This document shows, one piece after another, positions 37,515 to 46,822 of a DNA stretch of 64,000 nucleotides. The stretch comes from Chloroflexota bacterium (GTDB lineage: Bacteria; Chloroflexota; Anaerolineae; Promineifilales; Promineifilaceae): positions 1 through 64,000 of the forward strand of contig JABFFZ010000005.1 of NCBI GenBank assembly GCA_013112725.1, read 5' to 3'. The notes below the pieces were generated by a model, which was not told the origin of the DNA, searched no databases, and saw only the letters and a list, made by a program, of their open reading frames with translations. Numbering within the stretch: the stretch's first letter is position 1; every line of letters begins with the position of its first letter. Position numbers and translations under genes: made by a program.

Positions 37515-37835
37515 TTACTGACTTTCGGCCGGGGCAAAAAAGACCAGCACATGCAGTTCTTCGCTGATGGTGTGGAAGTGGTGGGGAACCTGTTTGCCCA
37601 CAAAGACGAGGCTGCCCGGCTGTACCGGGCGGTCTTCACCGGCTATGTTTATGAGGGCACGGCCGTGCAGGATATAATATACTTCGTCTTCGGCGTGGGG
37701 TTGCTGCGGGTCTATGCCGCCTACCGGCAGTACATACAGGCCCAAACTCATAGAAGGCTGGCGCAAGAATTCCAGATACAATTCGCCCCCAGCCATGTGC
37801 TGCTGATGTAATTGTTCAATTTCAAAGGCAATCAT
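37515..37835 (-). CDS. Cupin-domain protein
   Basis: A 106-residue single-domain cupin. The two cupin motifs are visible: QQPHAEDEVYYILHGRALIN, with metal-ligand His and Glu of motif 1, and PGSLVFVGKQVPHHFHTISE of motif 2 with its His. The end (LHVLVFFAPAESQ) closes the barrel. Such proteins bind a metal and act as small dioxygenases, isomerases or sensors; the substrate cannot be told. A GAGGGCAA ribosome binding site lies before the start. Confidence 0.88.
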   Translation of the reverse strand: MIAFEIEQLHQQHMAGGELYLEFLRQPSMSLGLYVLPVGGIDPQQPHAEDEVYYILHGRALINIAGEDRPVQPGSLVFVGKQVPHHFHTISEELHVLVFFAPAESQ

Positions 37836-37929
37836 TTGCCCTCCTTTGTCAATCGGGCATCCTTGCCCGATGAGCGCCCGGACAGGGATGCACGGGCTAC
37901 GATTTTCATTGTGATAAGGAAACTTGATA

Positions 37930-38484
37930 ATGCACTATACCACACTCAACCCCTTACGACTTATTGACAAATCAATCTGGTTATTGCTGGCAGTGGCGTT
38001 GGTGGCCTGTACCCAGACAACCGGGCACACAGAGCCAACGGCCGTACCAGAAGAAGTGTCAACCAACCCGCTAGCAACAGCGACGGCCGTGCCCAGACCA
38101 ACGTATACGGCCGTGCCCTTACCCACCTCCGCGCCGGCTGCCAGTCTGAATGAATCGTTTGCCCTGGCCGCGGGTGCGGAAACGGCCGTTGGCAACGATG
38201 GCCTGGTATTGCATTTTGAAAGTGTGCTGGAAGATTCCCGCTGTCCCACCCAGGTAAATTGCTTTTGGAGCGGGCAGGCGCGCATCCTGATCGTGGCATC
38301 GCAGGCAGGGCAAGAACCGGTGAAACTGGAATTCAACACCAATCCGGCGCCAGATCAAACAGTAGATTTATTGCCAGCGTATAATTACACCGTGCAGCTT
38401 ATTCAACTGGACCCCTACCCCCAATACACCGACCCTATCCCGTTCGCCGATTACCGGGCGCAGTTGGTGGTGACACGGCCGTAG
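37930..38484 (+). CDS. Putative lipoprotein, 184 aa
   Basis: Starts at ATG 37930 with AAGGA 10 bases upstream. A lipoprotein signal (SIWLLLAVALVAC) places a lipidated Cys at about residue 27. A Thr/Pro/Ala-rich linker of about 45 residues follows (with repeated TAV steps, produced by four ACGGCCGT octamers), then a compact domain (FALAAGAETAVGNDGLVLHF, ESVLEDSRCPTQVNCFWSGQ, ARILIVASQAG). The two Cys in SRCPTQVNCFW probably form a disulfide. I recognise the C-terminal domain only as a frequently seen small exported domain of unknown role. No operon partner is evident. Confidence 0.75.
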   Translation: MHYTTLNPLRLIDKSIWLLLAVALVACTQTTGHTEPTAVPEEVSTNPLATATAVPRPTYTAVPLPTSAPAASLNESFALAAGAETAVGNDGLVLHFESVLEDSRCPTQVNCFWSGQARILIVASQAGQEPVKLEFNTNPAPDQTVDLLPAYNYTVQLIQLDPYPQYTDPIPFADYRAQLVVTRP

Positions 38485-38511
38485 CCTGTGATGGGTAATG
38501 CATTACCATAT

Positions 38512-38562
38512 TTCACGCATCACGCATCACGCATCACGCATCACGCATCATGCATCACGCAG
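38512..38562. repeat. 7-bp repeats (CACGCAT)
   Basis: CACGCAT is repeated six to seven times in tandem. The minus-strand gene ending at 38548 takes its stop codon from this array. Confidence 0.8.
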
Positions 38563-39273
38563 TCGCACCACATCCCCCACCTGAATCCATCCGGTGCTTT
38601 GCGGCGTGCAGCCCATACCCGCACAATTGTCGCGGGTTTGGGCCACCAGTTTGAGGGTGGCGGAGGTGCGCACGGCCGTGTCCGGGTCTACATTGATCAT
38701 CTGGCAGCGTTCAATGCGCTGGTTGAGCCATACCTGCACCTCGCCTATGGCCAGCGCGCTGCCTACCCAGGACTCCTCGGCAAACGGCCGTCCGTCAAAC
38801 GTCTCGATGATGATATTCTGGCGAAAACGACGGCCGTCTAGGGCAAAATCCAACCGTTCATCCAGCGTCGCCAATGTGGCCGTACTCATTAACGAGAGTG
38901 GCAGGGAATCAAAGACCCCCCGTTTGATGCGGATGAGGGAGAGGGGACGGCCGTACAGCCCCGCCAGTTCTGCCTGCAATTCCGCATCGTCCAATGCCAA
39001 ATGCCGCTCGTCTGGCGTTTCCACCAGCAGCGGCGAATGGCGCACATCGTCCGGGTCACGGTAAAACGGGCGGTAACGTACCAGTTCTGGTACCTGCCGC
39101 GCCGTCAGCCAGGGGAAACCCGAATGGTCATCACCGCGCACAAAAGCGGCCCGCCGGTCGCCATCCAACCCATGCCAGGAGACACGCGCCTCCTCCAATG
39201 ACTCCCCGGCCATAGATTTCACCGGGTAACGCCAGATTTCCCGTACTCGCCCTATTTCCATAAATTCCTTCAT
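38548..39273 (-). CDS. MOSC-domain protein
   Basis: A 241-residue protein from ATG 39273 (the alternative ATG 39261 is close by). The N-terminal beta-barrel of MOSC proteins is clear in VREIWRYPVKSMAGESLEEA, RVSWHGLDGDRRAAFVRGDD and the SGFPWLTARQVPELVRYRP segment. The MOSC domain proper includes RRFRQNIIIETFDGRPFAEE, the RIERCQMINVDPDTAVR segment and RDNCAGMGCTPQSTGWIQVG, whose Cys would bind the pyranopterin molybdenum cofactor or sulfur. By family knowledge it carries out molybdenum-dependent reduction or sulfur transfer. The molybdenum hydroxylase subunit at 61437 is 22 kb away and no link is shown. Confidence 0.88.
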   Translation of the reverse strand: MKEFMEIGRVREIWRYPVKSMAGESLEEARVSWHGLDGDRRAAFVRGDDHSGFPWLTARQVPELVRYRPFYRDPDDVRHSPLLVETPDERHLALDDAELQAELAGLYGRPLSLIRIKRGVFDSLPLSLMSTATLATLDERLDFALDGRRFRQNIIIETFDGRPFAEESWVGSALAIGEVQVWLNQRIERCQMINVDPDTAVRTSATLKLVAQTRDNCAGMGCTPQSTGWIQVGDVVRLRDA

Positions 39274-39304
39274 AACTTTTGCGCTTCTTCGCGCCCTTTG
39301 CGGA

Positions 39305-40570
39305 TCATTTTTCCAAAAATTGCTGCCAGCGGGTTTCCAGTTCTTCGGCAGGCACACGGCCGTCTACCATCGTTTGCAGCCAGCCCTCATATGAATCGGT
39401 CTGCCCTGCCGCCAGTGGTTGTAAAAGAACCTGTGGCGGCACCCGTGCCTCTTGCAGCAAAAAGGCGATGAGGGCATAAGCCAGCGGCGCCATCTCATCG
39501 GGTAAGCCGGAAAGCGCTGCGCCGCCAGCCAATGTGATGTTGTCGGCGACCAGTCTGACGCGGTCAGCAGCGGTGAGTGGATACGGCCGTAATCCCAACC
39601 GCGCTAAATGCCAATCCAACCATGCCTGGGCAAACACCCCATTTTCACCAGGTACAATCCCGGCCAACTGCCGCATAACAGGCAGCACAATTTGAGTCGC
39701 ATATCCCCGCGCCATTGTCTGATACCCGGCCTCATCTTGGGGAATACCCGCTAAGGTGGGCGTTGGCAGCCGGAAAAGCCGCCCCCCTTCCACAAAAACC
39801 GCCGTGGCAAAATCAGCCGTTAGTGTGGCCGGGTCGGGGGAAAATTCCACCTGCACGTGCAGCCCATCCGGGCAGGTAAAGGCGGGATTGGCGCACAAGG
39901 CCGCTAATGCCGAATCCATATCCAGCGCCAGCCGCTGCGCCAGCGCTTCATCCCGTTCCGGGTATCGCAGCGTCAGGTAAAACCCCTGCTTGGTTTTGGT
40001 CTCGCCCCAAAAATTGGCGTCGGGCGGGGCCAACAACCAGCGGTCGGGGCCAGATCGGTACACGGCCGTTTGTCGCAGCCGCATCGTTTCCGTCAGCCCA
40101 TTGCCGATGGGATAGGCATAAACCTGCTCCGTTACGACTTCCGCTTCGTTGAATTGGGGGTTGAGGGTGGCGCTGATCACGGCTGTAGCCGGGTCGGATG
40201 GCAGCCAGGTGAGGCCAAACGATGCGCGGCTCTGGTAATCTCCCGCGCTGACCGTCCTTTCTATGGCTTCGCTCCACGCCCGATTGCGCCCCGATAAAAA
40301 GGTGGCTACCAGTTCCGCATCCTTATTGGCGGCAGCGGTGGCGATGAGTCGATGGCTGGCCAATACATCGCCGGTAACATCCGTTGTGGCCGTTTCCACC
40401 CGTTCTTGCAGCAGCCAGAAAACGCCGACTGCGCCCCCCACCAACAGCAGTAACAGCAGCAATAATCCCCAACGCCACCGGCGGCGTTTTGGCGGCGGTT
40501 CCGGTTTTGGTTCGCCTTGTGGACGCGCGCTCCAGTGAACGGTTTCTTCGGTCTGCCAATCAAAAGACAT
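39305..40570 (-). CDS. Membrane-anchored protein of unknown function, 421 aa
   Basis: A cytosolic Pro/basic N-terminus (EPKPEPPPKRRRWRWG) is followed by one membrane helix (LLLLLLLLVGGAVGVFWLLQ at about 36-55) and a 360-residue extracellular domain. The domain has an NTF2-like start (HRLIATAAANKDAELVATFL), a strand-rich middle (YQSRASFGLTWLPSDPATAV, then FNEAEVVTEQVYAYP) and a helical C-terminal part (ALAQRLALDMDSALAALCAN and LPVMRQLAGIVPGENGVFAQ). The C-terminal half recalls the M1-like peptidase-scaffold proteins common in Chloroflexota, but I see no HExxH, so activity is unlikely or unknown. It is followed by the MOSC gene on the same strand, 32 bases apart. Confidence 0.7.
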   Translation of the reverse strand: MSFDWQTEETVHWSARPQGEPKPEPPPKRRRWRWGLLLLLLLLVGGAVGVFWLLQERVETATTDVTGDVLASHRLIATAAANKDAELVATFLSGRNRAWSEAIERTVSAGDYQSRASFGLTWLPSDPATAVISATLNPQFNEAEVVTEQVYAYPIGNGLTETMRLRQTAVYRSGPDRWLLAPPDANFWGETKTKQGFYLTLRYPERDEALAQRLALDMDSALAALCANPAFTCPDGLHVQVEFSPDPATLTADFATAVFVEGGRLFRLPTPTLAGIPQDEAGYQTMARGYATQIVLPVMRQLAGIVPGENGVFAQAWLDWHLARLGLRPYPLTAADRVRLVADNITLAGGAALSGLPDEMAPLAYALIAFLLQEARVPPQVLLQPLAAGQTDSYEGWLQTMVDGRVPAEELETRWQQFLEK

Positions 40571-40618
40571 CGTGCCGAAATATACCCCAAGAGCATATGG
40601 TCACAAATTTTTGGCAGT

Positions 40619-40654
40619 GGGAGATTGGCAAATTTAATAATTTGCCAATCTCCC
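40619..40654. terminator. Perfect 15-bp hairpin after the C25-like gene
   Basis: GGGAGATTGGCAAAT (40619-40633) and ATTTGCCAATCTCCC (40640-40654) pair exactly with loop TTAATA. It lies just past the stop of the giant protease gene, on the minus strand. Confidence 0.7.
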
Positions 40655-40666
40655 CATCTCCTGCGG

Positions 40667-43600
40667 CTAAGGTTGGGTGGAATCGTATAACGGGCCGCCG
40701 TCAATTGCGTCTATCCCCCCGCCTAAATCATGGGAGACGGCCACGCCAGTGACACCCTGGCAGCTATTACCGATGGTGTCAACGGCCGTGAAGTAAATAT
40801 GGTAGACACGGCCGTCACCACTTCCATTGCGCTCGGCGCGCACTTTGGCTTTCCCGTTTGCCAATATGATACCGTCCGGGGCATGGGGCGGGCTGCCTAC
40901 CGGTTCATCCTGGCGAATAGCTGTTACCGAAAGTGCGGCGGGAGCGCCATCTGCGCCTGCCACCCCAGAAACAGTAATGGTGACAAACTTGTTGTTGGGA
41001 GGCCAGATTTTGGAAGTAGAAGGCACGGCCGTGCTGCAATCTAACGTTTCTGGTTCTTCTTCCAGTTGTAATAGCAGCGTACCGCTGGCCATGGACGGAT
41101 TATAACGCGCATCATTCAGTATCAATGTCTCGCCCGTATGGAGGGGGATGCTGCCGCTGAAATAAACATGAACAGTATAGGCGCCTACCGGCAGCGGCAG
41201 TTGGCCGATGCTGGCCCGCCCGGCATAGTCGGTGATGGCCGTCTGGCTAAACGCACCGCCATCACCGCTGATGACAAAGACAATGGATTTTTCGCCCAGG
41301 CGACGGCCGTCGGCGGCCATGAGTGTGGCCGTTAACAAAATATCTTCATCAGGCGCGCCAGTCGCCGGCTGCGCCAACGCCAATAGTGTATTCTGTTTGC
41401 TGATGGTAAAAGAGGTAGACGCGTAAGAGGGGGCAAATGCCTGCGCGCCGGCAAAAGAGACCTGCAGCGGGTATTGGCCGGGTAGCCCCAAGAGCGTCAG
41501 CGTTACTGTTGCCTGACCGTTGGCGTCAGTAATGCCCTGGCGGGACTGTGGCCCCAGGCTAAAGGTAAGCCGCTGTTCGGCCAACGGCGTACCATTATCG
41601 GTTAACTGGGCCGTTACCTGAATTTGGGAATTATAAACGCCGCTGGTGGGTGGATTGAGCAGGGTTACGGCCGTGGGCGCGGTGGCGGTGGGTGGCGCGC
41701 CTGGTACATACAGATCACCCAGATTGGCCGCCAGACTGACCAGCCCGACACCGTTCACCGCCTGGACCAGATAGCGCATATGTGCCGGGTCTGTGCCGTT
41801 GAGCGGCAAGACGCCTTGCCAACGGGTGGAGAGGGATGGATGTTGGCTGAGATCGAGCGGCTGCCATTGGCCGGCGTAAGGGCCGGTGACGGCCGTGTAC
41901 ACCACCCACACCGCTTGTACGCCCGCCGCTGGATTACCCAACACATCCACACTAAAGTGAATGTCGTCACCTTGCGGTTGGGCCACCACCTGCTGGATGG
42001 TTGGCGGTGCTGCCAGCGCCGGGGTGCTGTTGCCGCCATATGTGCCGGTGTTGTGGTTATAAAACAGGCGGAAATGAAGCTGGTCATAGCGACGCATGGT
42101 GCCCGTCGGCGCGCCGGGCGCATCAGACATGAATTGGGCCGGGGTAACGGCCAGCAATGTCATGCCATTGCCCGGATTGGCCAGCAAATCAAAGTAATTG
42201 ACCTGCCAGAACTGAATCGGGTAGAAGGTGTCTGTCTGGAAGGGGGCATGGGCGCCACGAATTTCAGTGGTCGGCGCGCCGGTAAAGGGCAGGATATTGC
42301 CTAAATCGGTGTAGCTGCCGCCACGGAATCCAACGCCGCGTAAATGGGTATTCGGCGCGGTCACATTTACCATGTGTAGCGGCAATGTGGGTTCGGCGGG
42401 GTTGGTCAGAACGCCATCTGGCCCAACCAGGTAAAAGGCATTCACCGTTGTGTCATCTTGCACATTTTTCATCGGCACTGTCTCACTGCCGAAAGCAGGC
42501 GTCAGGGTCAGGTCAGCTATGGCCAGGCCCAGTGTGCTGCCGGGATTGCTGCCCACCGGAGTAACGCTGGTAATGGCCGATGGTTGGTTAGCCGCTGGCA
42601 GGCGGCTGCCGGGCATGTCTACGCTCAACTGCGGCAGGCCAAAGATGGTGGCCTGGATAAGCGATTTTTCATGGATGCCACGCATTTGTGGTGTTTCCGC
42701 CAGATAGGTCTGTTTCGCGGCAACCCACGCCTGGCCTACCGAAACCGGCCCGCCGCCGCGCCGCAGTTCCCGGCTAAATTCCAGATAGAGCCGTTCTGAG
42801 TATTCAATGAAATCGGTGTCGCCGTATTGGTAGCCGGTACCGGCGATGAGCAGCGCGCCTTTGCTGGCGAAAGCCTGGGCCCAATCTGGCTCTTCGGTGA
42901 TGAAGGGGACACCATCGGCGTCTACGATGTTGTAACCGGAATGGCAGCCGGCGCTGAAGATGATGGCGTTTTGCAGATTCACCGGGGCGCTGAGCAGTTC
43001 GGCGGCCCGCATCCGGGTGGTGTAGTCGGCGGCCAGGGCGCCGCTGGCGCTGAAGTGGCCGGCCAGGAAGGTGATGTCGTGGCGGCTACCCAAGAGGATG
43101 GCGCGTAGATCATCCGCCGTCCAGGAGGCGGGGTCGGTGGGGGCCAGGTTGTTGGCGGCGATGAGTGTATGAGCTGTCTGGTTGAGTCCGGCTTCTAATT
43201 CGGACTGCACGGCGAGAGCGGCATCTTCCAGGAAGTCATAACCGATGACCAATGGCGGCGCGCTGAGGCTGATGACGCCGTTGCTGGTGGTCAGGTAAGC
43301 ATCGAGGACGGCCGTAGCCTGCGCCGCCGTTTCCACCAATCGCCCCACAGCTAAATCGGGGATGGGGATGGCCGAATTTTTGAAGGAGACGGCCGTGCTG
43401 GAACCATACTCATCTTGCCCCAACACGTAACCCAGGCGCAGGCTGGCTTGCGAAGCGGTGTTATCCCGTACCGGCGGCACGTAATTGCTTTCATTGGCTA
43501 AGAGGGCGTTGTCCGGATAGCGATAGAAGGGGATAACGGCGTCGTTACCGACGATGACGACGTAGGCCAGCGGATTGAGCGCCCGGTAGCCATCAACAAT

Positions 43601-46576
43601 TTCTTTGATCGTAGCCGCCACCAGGTTCCTGGCGTAGGGGCAGGCCAGGTGGGCATCGGCCTGGGCGTTAGCGGCGGCCACACGGGCATCCGCGCCCACA
43701 TCTACGATGATACCTGCAACCTCTGGCCGGGCGGCGTAGGTTGCCAGGCGGGTGGTGAGGGTGGCTTTTTCCACCGCCGTGCCGGCCATGCGCGCCATAT
43801 CGGTGAGGATGATGGTCTGGTAATTGCCGGCGGTGGGGGTGGTGGTGCCGGGTTGGCTCACGGCCGTGACTTCACCACAGGCGCCAGATTGCGTTTCGAC
43901 ACTGACCTGGAAGGGCGCCTGCACATTAAACGCGCCGTTGGCGCCGCGCACCCGCACATAAAAGTAGCCGGTATTGTTCCAGGTATTGATAATCAGCCCC
44001 TCATTGGCCGTGCCGCGAAAGGCGGAGACGCCTAACAAACTGCGCAGTTGCGCACCGGAGAAGGCTTCGGGGCTAAAGGCTTCGGGGCTAAAGGCCTCTG
44101 GGCTGAATGCTTCGGGGCTAAAGGCTTCGGGGCTGAACGCTTCGGGGCTGAAGGCTTCGGGGCTGAAGGCTTCGGGGCTGAAGGCTTCGGGGCTGAAGGC
44201 CTCTGGGCTAAATGCTTCAGGACTGAAGGCTTCGGGGCTAAATGCTTCGGGACTGAAGGCTTCGGGACTGAAGGCTTCGGGGCTGAACGCTTCGGGGCTG
44301 AACGCTTCGGGGCTAAAGGCTTCGGGGCTGAACGCTTCCGGGGCAAATTCGGCGTCGAAGCGGGGCAAATCCTGGGGCGACAACAGTTGGCTGTATGCCT
44401 GGGCAATGTCTTTGAAGATGGTCAGGTCGTAGTTGTCCGGCAGGCTGGTGAGGGTGACGATCACTTTGCTGCCGGGCTGCACAGGGAATTTGTACCAGCG
44501 GGATTGGCCGGGTTGGTCCAGGTATTGGCTGACGGCCGTTGGCCCCAGATCGGGCAGCACGTCTAGCGGCATGGCCGTGACCCAGGAGGTATTACCGGGG
44601 CTGACGGCGATGCAGTCAGACAGTTCCGAGGTATTGCCATTGGGGTCGGTGGCGGTGGATGTGACAAAATAGCCCAGGGGCACGGCCGTTAAGCCGGAGG
44701 CTGTGAAATAGACATCACCAAAGGCATCCGTTGTCACCTGGGTAGCGCCCAGGAAGGTCTGGCTGCCGCCGCTGAGGAGGCAGGCGGGCGCGGCGAAAAA
44801 TTCCAGGGTGAAGGTGATGCCGGGGATGCTATCCAGACGGCCGTCAATCCGCAGACCGTCAGTCTGGGGCACGGCCGTGAGCAGATTGGGGTAGTTTTGC
44901 AGGTAATTGGCGCCGTCGTCGGGGTCGTCGGTGTCGTTGAGGGTACGGCCGTCGCCGCCCAGGTCAATGGGCAGGCCGCCGTTATCGTGCATGTTGTTTC
45001 CGGTTAGCTGGTTGCCTATTCCTGCCAGAATCCGCATGCCATCACCACCATTGTAGGCAATCTCGTTCCCTTCCATGACGTTGTTGCCATTTTGGGCGAG
45101 CAGCAGGCCATGGCTGCTGAAGTTGATAATGCGCAGCCCGCGCACAGTTGACCCACCGGCGGTAATCTCTAGGCCAACGGCCGTGCCTGCCTGCGAACCA
45201 TCCAATACCACCAGGCCACCGGTCTGCGTGAAACCGTCAATTAAAACCGGATCAGCAATAACCGGTAATGGCGATAGCGGATAGATGACCGGGGGCAGGC
45301 TGCCGGGAATGTTGAAATGGATCTGATTGCTAACGCTAGAAGCGTTGGTGAGCAGAATGGCTTCGCGCAGTGAGCAATGGGCATAATCACACACCCCATC
45401 ATCCCCATCATCGGCTGTATTGACCACCAGCGCCGGGCCGGTCTGTGTTGGATTTTCTAACTCGTAAGCGCCGATGTCACAGAAAAGGCCGCGTGGCCGG
45501 CTAATGCCGCGCTGGTCGGTAGCCGGGCAGCTATCTGGTGCGCCGGCTTCTACTGCCGGGCTGTCAGGCAATAGCCCATGATTCAGCGTACTGCCGCCAT
45601 TAAAGGCCAGCGGCGCCAGCAGTGGGTTAACGCCAATGAGATTCCCCGTTGTATTGCCCGTGATGGTGCAGTCGGATGCATTTTGGATGAGATTGTACCC
45701 TTGTGAAACAACGGCGCCTTTACAGCTATTACCCACCAGGGTGTGGTTGATCTGGAGTGTACCACCGCTGGTGTAAATACCAGTACCGGCGGAGGCGCTA
45801 TTGTTGGCAATGGTGACAAAATTAAGGGTAGTCGTGCCTTTATTGTAAAGGCCACCCCCGTAACCGTTGGTAGAGTTGCCGCTGATGGTGCTGTTGGTAA
45901 ACACGGCTGTGCCTTTGTATACCTTCACGCCGCCAGCGCCGTTGTTGGCGCTGTTATCAATAATGCTTACCTTTTCGGCATTAAGTGTCCCATCGTTAAA
46001 GATGCCCCCACCGACGCTGCTGGCAAAGTTGTTGCTGATGGTGACATTGGTCAGAGTCAGGTTGCCATTATTGTATATGGCGCCGCCATGCCCATACACC
46101 TGACCATTTCTTAGCGTTACCCCTGTCACGGTTACATTACCGGAAATCACCTGGATCAGGCGATCGTTCAAGCTGTTGCCATCAATAATGGTCAAATTGG
46201 GGCCATCGCCCACAATTTGAACATGACCGTTGATGTCCAGGTCCCCTTTTTGGGCGTAATTTTCATTTTTCCCCACACGAGTAAGGGCATAAGTAGCCGC
46301 AGGCAGCAGGATAACGTCCGCGCCACTACCAGCCGCACATTCACCAGCCACTGCTCCAGAAGAGGTGTCACTGTTGGCTGCTATGATGGCTTCCCGAAGT
46401 GAACAAAGCCCATCCGTGGCGATTTTCACATCAAGAGTGGTGTTGACGGTGATAATAGTAGATGCCCGGCTGACTTGGGAAGGGGACGCAAGGAAGGTGA
46501 GTATAAGTAAAAAGAGCAGAAGTAGAAAAGACCTGGCGGGAACTACTGGCCATTTGGGTGAAAGCTGCTGAACCAT
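40667..46576 (-). CDS. Giant secreted protein: CSLREA, beta-helix, EAFSP repeats, C25-like protease
   Basis: A 1969-residue exported protein. The signal peptide is SFLLLLFLLILTFLASPSQV. It is followed by a CSLREA domain (DGLCSLREAIIAANSD) and a right-handed beta-helix region (TIDGNSLNDRLIQVISGNVT, GGAIYNNGNLTLTNVTISNN). A second CSLREA copy is present (CDYAHCSLREAILLTNASSV). Nineteen EAFSP pentapeptides span residues about 745-840. Then comes a C25/gingipain-like caspase-fold domain: VVIVGNDAVIPFYRYPDN, His in DITFLAGHFSAS (about 1173), Cys in IIFSAGCHSGYNIVD (about 1210), ALLIAGTGYQYGD, and the AWVAAKQTYL and FGLPQL end. The remaining 600 residues hold Ig-like beta domains (GITDANGQATVTLTLLGLPG). 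It is probably a surface-bound or released protease. The positions of His and Cys fit the C25 dyad; activity is inference. Confidence 0.85.
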   Translation of the reverse strand: MVQQLSPKWPVVPARSFLLLLFLLILTFLASPSQVSRASTIITVNTTLDVKIATDGLCSLREAIIAANSDTSSGAVAGECAAGSGADVILLPAATYALTRVGKNENYAQKGDLDINGHVQIVGDGPNLTIIDGNSLNDRLIQVISGNVTVTGVTLRNGQVYGHGGAIYNNGNLTLTNVTISNNFASSVGGGIFNDGTLNAEKVSIIDNSANNGAGGVKVYKGTAVFTNSTISGNSTNGYGGGLYNKGTTTLNFVTIANNSASAGTGIYTSGGTLQINHTLVGNSCKGAVVSQGYNLIQNASDCTITGNTTGNLIGVNPLLAPLAFNGGSTLNHGLLPDSPAVEAGAPDSCPATDQRGISRPRGLFCDIGAYELENPTQTGPALVVNTADDGDDGVCDYAHCSLREAILLTNASSVSNQIHFNIPGSLPPVIYPLSPLPVIADPVLIDGFTQTGGLVVLDGSQAGTAVGLEITAGGSTVRGLRIINFSSHGLLLAQNGNNVMEGNEIAYNGGDGMRILAGIGNQLTGNNMHDNGGLPIDLGGDGRTLNDTDDPDDGANYLQNYPNLLTAVPQTDGLRIDGRLDSIPGITFTLEFFAAPACLLSGGSQTFLGATQVTTDAFGDVYFTASGLTAVPLGYFVTSTATDPNGNTSELSDCIAVSPGNTSWVTAMPLDVLPDLGPTAVSQYLDQPGQSRWYKFPVQPGSKVIVTLTSLPDNYDLTIFKDIAQAYSQLLSPQDLPRFDAEFAPEAFSPEAFSPEAFSPEAFSPEAFSPEAFSPEAFSPEAFSPEAFSPEAFSPEAFSPEAFSPEAFSPEAFSPEAFSPEAFSPEAFSPEAFSPEAFSGAQLRSLLGVSAFRGTANEGLIINTWNNTGYFYVRVRGANGAFNVQAPFQVSVETQSGACGEVTAVSQPGTTTPTAGNYQTIILTDMARMAGTAVEKATLTTRLATYAARPEVAGIIVDVGADARVAAANAQADAHLACPYARNLVAATIKEIVDGYRALNPLAYVVIVGNDAVIPFYRYPDNALLANESNYVPPVRDNTASQASLRLGYVLGQDEYGSSTAVSFKNSAIPIPDLAVGRLVETAAQATAVLDAYLTTSNGVISLSAPPLVIGYDFLEDAALAVQSELEAGLNQTAHTLIAANNLAPTDPASWTADDLRAILLGSRHDITFLAGHFSASGALAADYTTRMRAAELLSAPVNLQNAIIFSAGCHSGYNIVDADGVPFITEEPDWAQAFASKGALLIAGTGYQYGDTDFIEYSERLYLEFSRELRRGGGPVSVGQAWVAAKQTYLAETPQMRGIHEKSLIQATIFGLPQLSVDMPGSRLPAANQPSAITSVTPVGSNPGSTLGLAIADLTLTPAFGSETVPMKNVQDDTTVNAFYLVGPDGVLTNPAEPTLPLHMVNVTAPNTHLRGVGFRGGSYTDLGNILPFTGAPTTEIRGAHAPFQTDTFYPIQFWQVNYFDLLANPGNGMTLLAVTPAQFMSDAPGAPTGTMRRYDQLHFRLFYNHNTGTYGGNSTPALAAPPTIQQVVAQPQGDDIHFSVDVLGNPAAGVQAVWVVYTAVTGPYAGQWQPLDLSQHPSLSTRWQGVLPLNGTDPAHMRYLVQAVNGVGLVSLAANLGDLYVPGAPPTATAPTAVTLLNPPTSGVYNSQIQVTAQLTDNGTPLAEQRLTFSLGPQSRQGITDANGQATVTLTLLGLPGQYPLQVSFAGAQAFAPSYASTSFTISKQNTLLALAQPATGAPDEDILLTATLMAADGRRLGEKSIVFVISGDGGAFSQTAITDYAGRASIGQLPLPVGAYTVHVYFSGSIPLHTGETLILNDARYNPSMASGTLLLQLEEEPETLDCSTAVPSTSKIWPPNNKFVTITVSGVAGADGAPAALSVTAIRQDEPVGSPPHAPDGIILANGKAKVRAERNGSGDGRVYHIYFTAVDTIGNSCQGVTGVAVSHDLGGGIDAIDGGPLYDSTQP
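44059..44340 (-). repeat. 15-bp minisatellite coding for 19 EAFSP repeats
   Basis: Nineteen 15-bp units (read on the plus strand as GGCTTCGGGGCTGAA with variants such as CGCTTCGGGGCTAAA and TGCTTCAGGACTGAA) lie in perfect 15-base register from 44063 to 44333. Nearly all changes are at third codon positions, so the peptide stays EAFSP while DNA units diverge. The array links the beta-helix part of the protein to the protease part. Confidence 0.95.
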
Positions 46577-46822
46577 GAGTGCACCTTTTGCTGAATCCTT
46601 GCACAGCCCAGGTGGCTCCCCGTTGGAACCTACGCATGACAGGACACTATTGGGTTGTTACTGCTTACTTCCATAAAAAAAACATCTCATTGAGGATTGT
46701 ATGGGGGCAGTTTACATGATTCCTTACGGATAACCAGTAAAGGATATGTGAAAGAGACCCAACCGACCAAACGCTAATTCGCTTTGCCTGACATTGGGGA
46801 CGAGGCTATAGTTGTCATCATT
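46577..46822. other. Divergent spacer upstream of C25-like gene and phosphatase
   Basis: About 246 bases without a gene. AT-rich stretches near 46665-46745 may contain promoters for both directions. No repeat array or octamer was seen here. Confidence 0.35.

Noticed and set aside
38548-39273. Functional link between the MOSC gene and the molybdenum hydroxylase at 61437
   Set aside because: They are 22 kb apart on the same strand with many unrelated genes between; only a shared cofactor class connects them.
44059-44340. Possible CRISPR array
   Set aside because: The 15-bp units are directly adjacent with no spacers and are in coding frame; no cas genes are present.
44048-44566. Plus-strand frames through the 15-bp repeats (GLKAS and GFGAE repeat peptides)
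   Set aside because: They are other frames of the same minisatellite. Synonymous-type drift fits only the minus-strand EAFSP frame.
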